From the NCBI GenBank assembly GCA_945828175.1, contig CALZQD010000136.1:1-5281 (forward strand): a stretch of DNA of 5,281 nt. Reading direction: 5' to 3'. Position numbers and translations under genes: made by a program. Origin of the DNA: an uncultured Bacteroidales bacterium (GTDB lineage: Bacteria > Bacteroidota > Bacteroidia > Bacteroidales > Muribaculaceae). Under the pieces are notes generated by a model. That model made no database searches. It worked only from the letters and a program-made list of their open reading frames with translations, and had not been told where the DNA came from. Of the stretch, positions 1 through 5,227 are shown in pieces (position 1 is the stretch's first letter; every line of letters starts with the position of its first letter).

Positions 1-1014
1 ACACTGGCCATCGATCACCGCGCCGACTTCGAGGCCATCATGGCCACGGCAAAACGCGCCCTGACCCATTTCATGGCCACCGGCGAGCTATCTGACCGCA
101 TTCAGGGCATCGACCTCCCCGACATCCCCCTCTGGGCCATCTGGGCTATACAGCAGTATGCCAAGAGCATAGGTACAGACGCCGCCCGCGAGCACTATAC
201 GACATTCGTCGGCGAGATTCTCGACTATATCCTCGACAACGGCCATCCCAATCTGCGCGTCAATCCCGCCAACGGCATGGTCGAGACAATCGGCACATCG
301 TCGCCCGTATCGTGGATGAACTCGACCCTCGATGGCCGCCCCGTGATACCCCGCTCGGGCTATCTGGTCGAATTCAACGCCCTGTGGTATAACGCGCTGA
401 TGTTCGGCGCCGCCCTCACCGAAGGCAATCCCGACTTCGACGGCCGCCGCGACCGCTGGGTCGAGACCGCCGAGAAGATGAAAGAGCCCTTCGTCGCGAC
501 CTTCCTCAACGACAGCGGCTACCTCTACGACTACGTCGACGGCAACTACGCCGACCCGTCGGTGCGCCCCAACATGGCTGTCGCCATCGGCCTCGACTAC
601 TCGCCGCTCGACCGTCGCCAGCGCAAGAGCGTGCTCGACGTCGTCACCCGCGAGCTTCTGACTCCCAAGGGCCTGCGCAGCCTCTCGCCCAAGAGCTACG
701 GCTACCGTCCCAACTACCTCGGCTCGCCGCGCGATCGTGAGCTGGCGCTCCACCAGGGTCCGGCACGTCCGTGGCTGATGGGCTTCTACGCCGACGCCTA
801 TCTGAGAGTGTTCGGCATGAGCGGCGTCAGCTATATCGACCGCATGCTCATCGGCTTCGAGGACGAGATGCCCAACGGCTGCATCGGCTCGCTGTCGCAA
901 CTCTACGACGGCAACCCGCCCTTCAGCGGCCGCGGCGCCATCTCTCACGCCACAAACGTGGCCGAAGTGCTCCGCACACTCAGGACTCTCAAACGTCTGA
1001 GCATTGATAATTAA
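1..1014 (+). CDS. Glycogen debranching enzyme, amylo-alpha-1,6-glucosidase (GH133) C-terminal part, 5' truncated by window
   Basis: The frame is open from base 1, so this is the C-terminal 337 residues of a longer protein; the ATG at 40 lies inside the domain and is not the real start. Family members of the archaeal/Bacteroides type are, from memory, about 640-650 residues, so roughly half is missing. What remains fits the (alpha/alpha)6-barrel GDE_C domain, which hydrolyses alpha-1,6-linked glucose at glycogen branch points. Visible landmarks, numbered from base 1: DLPDIPLW at about 38-45, VSWMNSTLDGRP at 103-114, PRSGYLVEFNALWYNAL at 117-133, LHQGPARPW at 250-258, and YDGNPPFSGRGAISHATNVA from 302. 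The segment 117-133 is the strongest family signature. The WMN triplet has Asn where many relatives have Asp. No signal peptide can be assessed. The stop TAA is 32 bases before the glycosyltransferase gene on the same strand, suggesting cotranscription. Family assignment is confident; substrate detail is inferred. Confidence 0.9.
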   Translation, partial: TLAIDHRADFEAIMATAKRALTHFMATGELSDRIQGIDLPDIPLWAIWAIQQYAKSIGTDAAREHYTTFVGEILDYILDNGHPNLRVNPANGMVETIGTSSPVSWMNSTLDGRPVIPRSGYLVEFNALWYNALMFGAALTEGNPDFDGRRDRWVETAEKMKEPFVATFLNDSGYLYDYVDGNYADPSVRPNMAVAIGLDYSPLDRRQRKSVLDVVTRELLTPKGLRSLSPKSYGYRPNYLGSPRDRELALHQGPARPWLMGFYADAYLRVFGMSGVSYIDRMLIGFEDEMPNGCIGSLSQLYDGNPPFSGRGAISHATNVAEVLRTLRTLKRLSIDN

Positions 1015-1046
1015 CTAATCTCCAAACATCACATATAACTTCACAT

Positions 1047-2306
1047 ATGAAAGCATTAATGTTCGGATGGGAATTTCCCCCTCATATCCTGGGCGGCCTC
1101 GGCACAGCGAGCTACGGCCTCACCCGCGGCATGTGGGAGTGCGGCAACATGGACATCACGTTTGTCATTCCCAAACCCTACGGAGACGAAGACCGCGAAT
1201 TCGCCCACATTATCGGCACATCGCAGGTACCCGTGGCCTGGCGTGACGTCAGCCGCGACTACGTCGAGCAGCGCATCGGCAAAGTGATGTCGCCCGACCT
1301 CTACTTCGCCCTGCGCGACCATATCTACGCCGACTTCAACTATATGCGCACCAACGACCTGGGATGCATCGAGTTCTCGGGCCGCTACCCCGACAATCTT
1401 CTCGAGGAAATAAACAACTACTCGATTACAGCCGGCGTCATAGCCCGCACGATCGACTTCGATATCATCCACAGCCACGACTGGCTCACCTACCCCGCCG
1501 GCATCCACGCCAAGATGGTGACGGGCAAGCCCCTTGTAATCCACGTCCATGCCACCGACTACGACCGCTCGCGCGGCAACGTCAACCCGACGGTGTTCAA
1601 CATCGAACGCGACGGCATGATCCACGCCGACCACATCATCACCGTGAGCAACCTCACCCGTCAGACCGTAATCGAGAAATACGGCATCGACCCCTCGAAG
1701 GTCACGACCGTCCACAACGCCGTCGTGCCCCTGAGCCGCGAGCTCCTCGAGGTCGAGGTCGAGAAACCCAAAGAGAAGATTGTCACCTTCCTGGGCCGCA
1801 TCACGATGCAGAAAGGTCCCGAATATTTCGTCGAGGCCGCTGTCAAGGTGCTCAAGAACAACCACAACGTACGCTTCGTCATGGCCGGCTCGGGCGACAT
1901 GATGGACAAGATGATTGCCCTCGCCGCCGAGCGCGGCATCGCCGACCGCTTCCACTTCCCCGGCTTCCAGAGAGGCAAGCAGGTTTATGAAATGCTCAAG
2001 GCCAGCGACGTCTACATCATGCCCTCGGTGTCAGAGCCTTTCGGCATCTCGCCGCTTGAGGCCATGCAGATGGGCGTCCCCTCGATAATCTCGAAACAGT
2101 CGGGCTGCGCCGAAATTCTCAACAACGTCATAAAGACCGACTACTGGGACATCGACGCCATGGCCGACGCCATCAACGCCATCGTGACCTATCCGGCCAT
2201 GTATCAGCAGCTGCGCGAAGACGGCCTCGCTGAAGTCGCCCAGATCACATGGGACAAAGCCGGACAGAAAGTCATCGACATCTATAACAAAGTACTCAAC
2301 AGATAA
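1047..2306 (+). CDS. GT-B fold retaining glycosyltransferase (GT4/GT5-like), probable glycogen synthase-type alpha-glucan glucosyltransferase
   Basis: This 419-residue cytoplasmic protein has two Rossmann-like domains. The N-terminal domain begins at the start codon (MKALMFGWEFPPHILGGLG), with GGLG at 16-19, a glycine loop like the one that holds the sugar nucleotide in GT5 glycogen synthases, but without the usual Lys two residues before GG. HSHDWLTYPAG at 142-152 resembles the GT5 HDW motif. The C-terminal domain has GRITMQKGPEY at 250-260 (Arg251 and Lys256 fit the R-x4-K phosphate-binding pair) and EPFGISPLE at 330-338, the E-x7-E motif of retaining GT4/GT5 enzymes. Many annotations would call it glycosyltransferase family 4. 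Its place between a debranching enzyme and a GH57 protein supports alpha-glucan elongation; whether the donor is ADP- or UDP-glucose cannot be read from the sequence. No Shine-Dalgarno is present, only an AT-rich leader, as usual in Bacteroidota. The ATG at 1047 is chosen because the first beta strand starts there. The gene ends with tandem TAA codons. Confidence 0.87.
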   Translation: MKALMFGWEFPPHILGGLGTASYGLTRGMWECGNMDITFVIPKPYGDEDREFAHIIGTSQVPVAWRDVSRDYVEQRIGKVMSPDLYFALRDHIYADFNYMRTNDLGCIEFSGRYPDNLLEEINNYSITAGVIARTIDFDIIHSHDWLTYPAGIHAKMVTGKPLVIHVHATDYDRSRGNVNPTVFNIERDGMIHADHIITVSNLTRQTVIEKYGIDPSKVTTVHNAVVPLSRELLEVEVEKPKEKIVTFLGRITMQKGPEYFVEAAVKVLKNNHNVRFVMAGSGDMMDKMIALAAERGIADRFHFPGFQRGKQVYEMLKASDVYIMPSVSEPFGISPLEAMQMGVPSIISKQSGCAEILNNVIKTDYWDIDAMADAINAIVTYPAMYQQLREDGLAEVAQITWDKAGQKVIDIYNKVLNR

Positions 2307-2323
2307 TAAACGCAACACTCAAT

Positions 2324-3736
2324 ATGAAAGCCATTTGTTTCAATTTCGAGATTCATCAGCCGTTCCGTCTCAAACGCTATCGTTTCTTCGACATCGGCAA
2401 TGACCACTATTATTACGACGATTTTCTCAACGACGACATCATAAGCCGCATCGCCGAGAAGAGCTACATACCCGCCGCCCACACCCTCCTGAAGATGATC
2501 GAGGACAGCAAGGGCGCCTTCAAATGCTCTATCTCTATCACCGGCGCCGCCATCGAGCAGATCGAGCAGTATGTGCCCGAATTCATCGACTTGCTCAAGC
2601 GCCTGGCCGACACCCGCTGCGTCGAGTTCGTCGCCGAGCCTTACGCCCACTCGCTGGCATCACTCAATGACCCCGTCGAATTTGCCGAACAGGTCAAAGT
2701 CGAGTGCGAGAAGCTCCACGCCCTCCTCGGTGTCAAGCCCAAAGTGCTCCACAACACCGAGCTGATTTATTTCGATGACCTCGCCCCGCAGATCACGGCC
2801 ATGGGCTTTAAGGGCGTCCTCACCGAAGGCGCCAAGCACATCCTCGGCTGGAAATCACCCGACTATGTCTATACAGCCGCTTCGTCGCCCAAACTCAAAC
2901 TGCTGCTGCGCAACGCCAAGCTCAGCGACGACATCTCGAAACACTTCGGCGACACATCGTGGAGCGAATATCCCCTCACCGCCGACAAATATATCGACTG
3001 GGTTGCATCGACTCCGGCAGAAGAACAGATTATCAACCTGTTCATGAACCTCGAGACCTTCGGCGGCTTCCAGCCCGCCAACTCGGGCATCTTCCAGTTC
3101 CTCGAAGCCCTTCCGCGATTCGCCGCCGAACGCGGCATCGAGTTCTGGACTCCCTCTGAGGCTATCTCGAAGATCAAACCTGTCGGCGAAATCTCGATCA
3201 TGCACCCCATCTCGGGTGCCGACGAGGCCCGCGACACCTCGGCATGGCTCGGCAACAAGCTCCAGAACGAGGCATTCGAAAAGCTCTACTCTGTAGCCGA
3301 GCGCGTTCGCCTCTGCGATGACCGCCGCCTCAAACAGGACTGGTGGTATCTCCAGGCTTCAGACCACTTCTACTATATGTCGACCAAGCACTTCGCCGAC
3401 GGCGCCGCCCACAGCATGTTCAGCCCCTACGAGACTCCGTTCCAGGCTTTCACAAACTACATGAACGTCCTGGCTGACTTCATCGTGCGCGTCGAGGAAC
3501 AGTATCCCCTCTCGATTGAGAACGAGGAGCTCAACGCGCTGCTGACCACCATCCGCAACCAGGCCGCCGAAATCGAGCTGCTCAATAAAGAGGTCGTGTC
3601 GATGCGCAAAAACATCGAGCACTTCAACGAAGAGCACCTGCTCCGTCAGCCCAAACAGGAAGTCAAGGAAGAGAAAGAACCGGCCAAGAAAGCCGCGCCT
3701 AAAAAACGCGCCGCCTGCAAGAAAAAGGCCGAGTAA
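2324..3736 (+). CDS. GH57 alpha-amylase-like protein with Asn at the expected general-acid position and a coiled-coil/basic tail
   Basis: This 470-residue protein has no signal peptide and is likely cytoplasmic. GH57 conserved regions appear in order: FNFEIHQPFRLKRY at 6-19 (HQP signature), CVEFVAEPYAHSLA at 99-112, VLHNTELIYFDD at 141-152 with Glu146 at the catalytic nucleophile position, FMNLETFGGFQ at 240-250, and WTPSEA at 275-280. In active GH57 alpha-amylases the fourth region is typically FMDYETFGEH with Asp as general acid. Here that residue is Asn242 (codon AAC at 3047-3049) and the following Tyr, Glu and His are also replaced. GH57 'amylase-like' proteins lacking one or both catalytic residues are known, so the protein may bind or modify alpha-glucan weakly or not at all. 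Residues about 397-438 look like a coiled coil, and 441-470 form a Lys/Glu then Lys/Ala-rich tail. The start at 2324 lies 17 bases after the glycosyltransferase stop, implying one operon. Family call is firm; activity is uncertain. Confidence 0.9.
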   Translation: MKAICFNFEIHQPFRLKRYRFFDIGNDHYYYDDFLNDDIISRIAEKSYIPAAHTLLKMIEDSKGAFKCSISITGAAIEQIEQYVPEFIDLLKRLADTRCVEFVAEPYAHSLASLNDPVEFAEQVKVECEKLHALLGVKPKVLHNTELIYFDDLAPQITAMGFKGVLTEGAKHILGWKSPDYVYTAASSPKLKLLLRNAKLSDDISKHFGDTSWSEYPLTADKYIDWVASTPAEEQIINLFMNLETFGGFQPANSGIFQFLEALPRFAAERGIEFWTPSEAISKIKPVGEISIMHPISGADEARDTSAWLGNKLQNEAFEKLYSVAERVRLCDDRRLKQDWWYLQASDHFYYMSTKHFADGAAHSMFSPYETPFQAFTNYMNVLADFIVRVEEQYPLSIENEELNALLTTIRNQAAEIELLNKEVVSMRKNIEHFNEEHLLRQPKQEVKEEKEPAKKAAPKKRAACKKKAE

Positions 3737-3781
3737 CGTTCTCTGACAAACGATTATAGATTCAAAAGCGATTATCAGGAG

Positions 3782-3817
3782 GGTGTGCCCCGATGGCGGC
3801 ACACCATCCATTATTTT
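3782..3817 (+). terminator. Hairpin with short T-rich tail after the GH57 gene; probable terminator or leader structure
   Basis: Bases 3782-3789 (ggtgtgcc) and 3798-3805 (ggcacacc) form a perfect 8-bp stem with an 8-base loop. The right arm is followed by atcca and then ttatttt up to 3817. The T tract is short and begins six bases after the stem, so as a Rho-independent terminator it is imperfect. It sits 45 bases after the GH57 stop and about 20 bases before the DUF1573 start, so it could equally act as a 5' leader hairpin of that gene. Confidence 0.45.
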
Positions 3818-3819
3818 AG
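3793..3819 (+). CDS. Possible eight-codon leader ORF (MAAHHPLF) in frame upstream of the DUF1573 gene
   Basis: An ATG at 3793 opens eight codons that end in TAG at 3817-3819, six bases before the DUF1573 start and in the same frame. A perfect AGGAGG hexamer lies at 3777-3782, ten bases upstream of the ATG, a normal Shine-Dalgarno spacing. The ORF starts in the loop of the 3782-3805 hairpin and runs through its right arm, so translation would open that stem. Against it: Bacteroidota use Shine-Dalgarno sites little, the peptide is tiny, and an ORF this short easily occurs by chance. It could also be the remnant of a once longer N-terminus. Confidence 0.15.
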   Translation: MAAHHPLF

Positions 3820-3825
3820 ACGAAT

Positions 3826-4902
3826 ATGAATATTATCTTTGTATTAGCCGCGCTGCTTGCGGGCTCTTTCGCCGCCTCAGCCGCCGCCCCTGAAATTAAA
3901 TGGCTCGAGACCGAGCACAATTTCGGAGCTTTCGACGAAGACAACGGCGTGGCTACATGCCAGTTCCGATATGTCAACACGGGCGACGCCCCACTCGTCG
4001 TCCTCGACGTACACACCTCATGCGGCTGCACGACGCCCGATTTCAGCACCGCGCCCGTCGCTCCGGGCGACACGGCTGCGATAACCGTCAAATATGACCC
4101 CGCCGGGCGCCCCGGTCGCTTCAACAAAAAGATTCAGATAGACACCAACGCCCCCGCGAAACGCTCGAAGCTGTCGATTACGGGCGTTGTTGTGGGTTCG
4201 TCGGCCTCTGTGGCGCGCCGCTATCCCGTCGAGATGGACGCGATGAAGCTGCGCAACGGCGCCATAATGTTCGGTCAGGTGTCGAAAGGCCATCTCAAAA
4301 GCGTTTTTGTCGAGGGCTATAACCGCAGCAACGACACCATCCGTCCGGCCGTCGCCTATAAGCCCGACTGCGTCGACATCTTCTTCGAGCCGGCAGCCGT
4401 CGGCCCCGGCGAACAGGTCTCGATCGTCTGCTATTACCACAGCTCGAAGAACAAGCTCTATGGCCTCGTCGAAGACTCCGTCGGCATCATCCCCGACGCG
4501 GGCAAAGCGACCTACACGCTGCCGCTGACGGCCATCGTCAACGAAGATTTCAGCAAGCTGACGCCCGGCCAGCGCGCCAAAGCGCCTGAGATTGTCGTCG
4601 AGGAGAAGACCGTCGACTTCGGCCGCCTGACACCCGACAGCGGCACTGTCAGCCGCACTGTCGAGATCGGCAACCGCGGCAAATCGCCGCTCGAGATCCG
4701 CCGTGTCTACACCAACGACCCCGGCGTCACCGTCAGCTGCGACAAGACAGTTATCAAAAAAGGCAAACACGCCACAGTCACCATCACCGTCGACCCCGCG
4801 GCTCTCCCCTGCTCACTCCTCAACGCCCGTATCTCGCTCATCGCCAACGACCCGGCTAACCCGACCACCAAGCTCCGCGCCGTCGGACAGCTCGCCCAAT
4901 AA
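3826..4902 (+). CDS. Exported DUF1573-domain protein with repeated Ig-like beta-sandwich domains
   Basis: This 358-residue protein starts with a hydrophobic segment at 3-15 followed by FAASAAAPE, a plausible signal peptide cleaved at about residues 19-21, although the n-region has no Lys or Arg. Cleavage would be by signal peptidase I; there is no lipobox Cys. Residues 23-120 match DUF1573: HNFGAFDED, a beta-rich stretch, SCGCT at 65-69, PVAPGDTAAITVKYDP at 77-92 and a final strand near 113-122. Residues about 130-238 look like a second beta domain without the CGC motif. Residues about 254-355 form a third, DUF1573-like domain (KTVDFGRLTPDSGTVSR, then KGKHATVTITVDP) where CGC is reduced to a single Cys305. 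DUF1573 is common in Bacteroidota envelope proteins and its biochemical role is unknown to me. The TAG at 3817-3819 blocks any upstream in-frame start and the next Met is residue 137, so ATG 3826 is secure. The preceding hairpin suggests a transcript separate from the glycogen genes. Confidence 0.85.
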   Translation: MNIIFVLAALLAGSFAASAAAPEIKWLETEHNFGAFDEDNGVATCQFRYVNTGDAPLVVLDVHTSCGCTTPDFSTAPVAPGDTAAITVKYDPAGRPGRFNKKIQIDTNAPAKRSKLSITGVVVGSSASVARRYPVEMDAMKLRNGAIMFGQVSKGHLKSVFVEGYNRSNDTIRPAVAYKPDCVDIFFEPAAVGPGEQVSIVCYYHSSKNKLYGLVEDSVGIIPDAGKATYTLPLTAIVNEDFSKLTPGQRAKAPEIVVEEKTVDFGRLTPDSGTVSRTVEIGNRGKSPLEIRRVYTNDPGVTVSCDKTVIKKGKHATVTITVDPAALPCSLLNARISLIANDPANPTTKLRAVGQLAQ

Positions 4903-4942
4903 CTTAAACGCATTACAGTCGCCATGGACCAAGGGCTTCAGT

Positions 4943-4989
4943 CTTTGGAACCCAACGAGTTGGCTGCTACGGCTGAAGCCGTAGTTCCA
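4943..4989. repeat. Structured intergenic repeat, copy 1 (TGAA tetraloop hairpin within a possible three-way junction)
   Basis: The core is a perfect 7-bp stem, ctacggc at 4967-4973 and gccgtag at 4978-4984, capped by TGAA. A small hairpin ccaa/ttgg (4952-4955 with 4960-4963) precedes it, and tggaa at 4946-4950 pairs with ttcca at 4985-4989, enclosing both. The resulting fold is a compact three-way junction. Copy 2 at 5062-5107 shares CTTTGG at the left edge, TTGGCTGC before the stem, the TGAA loop and TCCA at the right edge, with 11 versus 10 bases between the first two blocks. Confidence 0.6.
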
Positions 4990-4993
4990 CACA

Positions 4994-5005
4994 GCGGCAA
5001 GCCGC
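4994..5005. other. Small GC hairpin between repeats
   Basis: gcggc at 4994-4998 and gccgc at 5001-5005 are complementary with only two bases between them, so a stable loop would sacrifice the inner pair. It is short and may be a coincidence of a GC-rich spacer. Confidence 0.25.
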
Positions 5006-5030
5006 CGGCACGAGGACAAATTTGATAGCT

Positions 5031-5050
5031 CGGCCTCGAACTCGAGGCCG
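5031..5050. repeat. Perfect 8-bp hairpin, possible diverged third member of the repeat family
   Basis: cggcctcg at 5031-5038 and cgaggccg at 5043-5050 form a perfect 8-bp stem with a four-base AACT loop. The stem length and tetraloop size resemble copies 1 and 2, and the left flank tttgatagct loosely resembles their ttggctgct. The loop sequence differs and the flanking CTTTGG and TCCA blocks are missing, so membership of the same family is only suggested. Confidence 0.4.
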
Positions 5051-5061
5051 CACATTAATAG

Positions 5062-5107
5062 CTTTGGTCACAGCATATTGGCTGCGAGGGTTGAAACCCT
5101 CGCTCCA
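5062..5107. repeat. Structured intergenic repeat, copy 2 (TGAA tetraloop hairpin)
   Basis: gcgagggt at 5084-5091 and accctcgc at 5096-5103 form a perfect 8-bp stem with a TGAA loop at 5092-5095, the same tetraloop as copy 1. CTTTGG at 5062-5067 and TTGGCTGC at 5078-5085 match copy 1 in sequence, order and spacing to within one base, and TCCA follows the stem at 5104-5107. The stem arms are different from copy 1 but fully complementary. ctttgg also pairs with ccatag at 5105-5110 with one mismatch, echoing the outer stem of copy 1. Confidence 0.6.
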
Positions 5108-5114
5108 TAGTTTT

Positions 5115-5149
5115 CCAACGATGTCAATGTGCGTTTGACATCGATTTGG
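5115..5149. repeat. Long inverted repeat hairpin (9-bp core plus 4-bp outer stem)
   Basis: cgatgtcaa at 5119-5127 and ttgacatcg at 5135-5143 form a perfect 9-bp stem with a seven-base loop. The stem continues as ccaa at 5115-5118 with ttgg at 5146-5149 after a two-base bulge (5144-5145). No T run follows the right arm, so it is a poor terminator by itself. It could be an operator-like palindrome, part of a noncoding transcript, or a repeat end. Confidence 0.5.
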
Positions 5150-5151
5150 TG

Positions 5152-5227
5152 AGAGTCGGTTCTGCAATAATCATTTTACGTCAGGACCGCCCTGACGCTA
5201 ACAATCATCACAGAACCGACTCTTTTT
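5152..5227 (+). terminator. 13-bp inverted repeat enclosing a second hairpin, followed by five T; probable terminator or small mobile-repeat end
   Basis: agagtcggttctg at 5152-5164 is perfectly complementary to cagaaccgactct at 5211-5223. The final T of the arm starts a run of five T at 5223-5227, the arrangement of a Rho-independent terminator reading rightwards. The 46-base interior holds its own perfect 7-bp hairpin, cgtcagg at 5179-5185 with cctgacg at 5191-5197. An interior this long is unusual for a simple terminator. Alternatives are the 3' end of a structured RNA or a miniature element with terminal inverted repeats, but I see no clear target-site duplication. It may end the DUF1573 transcript about 320 bases after its stop. 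Confidence 0.45.

Noticed and set aside
88..948. Long minus-strand open frame (286 codons) opposite the debranching enzyme
   Set aside because: Its product is Ala/Val/Glu/Asp-rich low-complexity sequence mirroring the GC-rich codon pattern of the plus-strand gene, which has clear family motifs.
1056..1955. Long minus-strand open frame (299 codons) opposite the glycosyltransferase
   Set aside because: It is a codon-bias shadow: Val/Asp/Gly/Ala-rich, no motifs, and fully covered by a confident plus-strand gene.
3812..3819. Near-match tattttag to TAnnTTTG before the DUF1573 gene
   Set aside because: It has one mismatch and no -33 box at suitable spacing. It would imply a leaderless transcript, and the T-rich run is equally explained as the hairpin tail.
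3834..3841. Match to the Bacteroides -7 promoter box TAnnTTTG (tatctttg)
   Set aside because: It lies inside the signal peptide codons just after the only possible start, and no TTTG -33 box sits at the right distance.
4018..4770. Minus-strand open frame (250 codons) opposite the DUF1573 gene
   Set aside because: The composition is shadow-like and the plus-strand protein shows signal peptide and domain motifs.
4943..4993. tRNA-like gene, because of the multi-branch fold
   Set aside because: There is a three-way junction with 4-5 bp outer stems only, no acceptor stem, and no T-loop GTTCRA consensus in place.
5059..5066. Perfect TAnnTTTG match (tagctttg) in the spacer
   Set aside because: The CTTTG part is the conserved edge of the repeat, no -33 box lies about 19-21 bases upstream, and no gene follows in the window.
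4943..5107. CRISPR array
   Set aside because: Only two clear copies, imperfect, with hairpin arms that vary between copies; CRISPR repeats are near-identical with unique spacers of constant length.
4813..5167. Two minus-strand frames across the spacer (5055-4813 and 5167-4967)
   Set aside because: They are translated through hairpin arms and antisense DUF1573 sequence and show no domain. The repeated hairpin structure explains the sequence better than coding.
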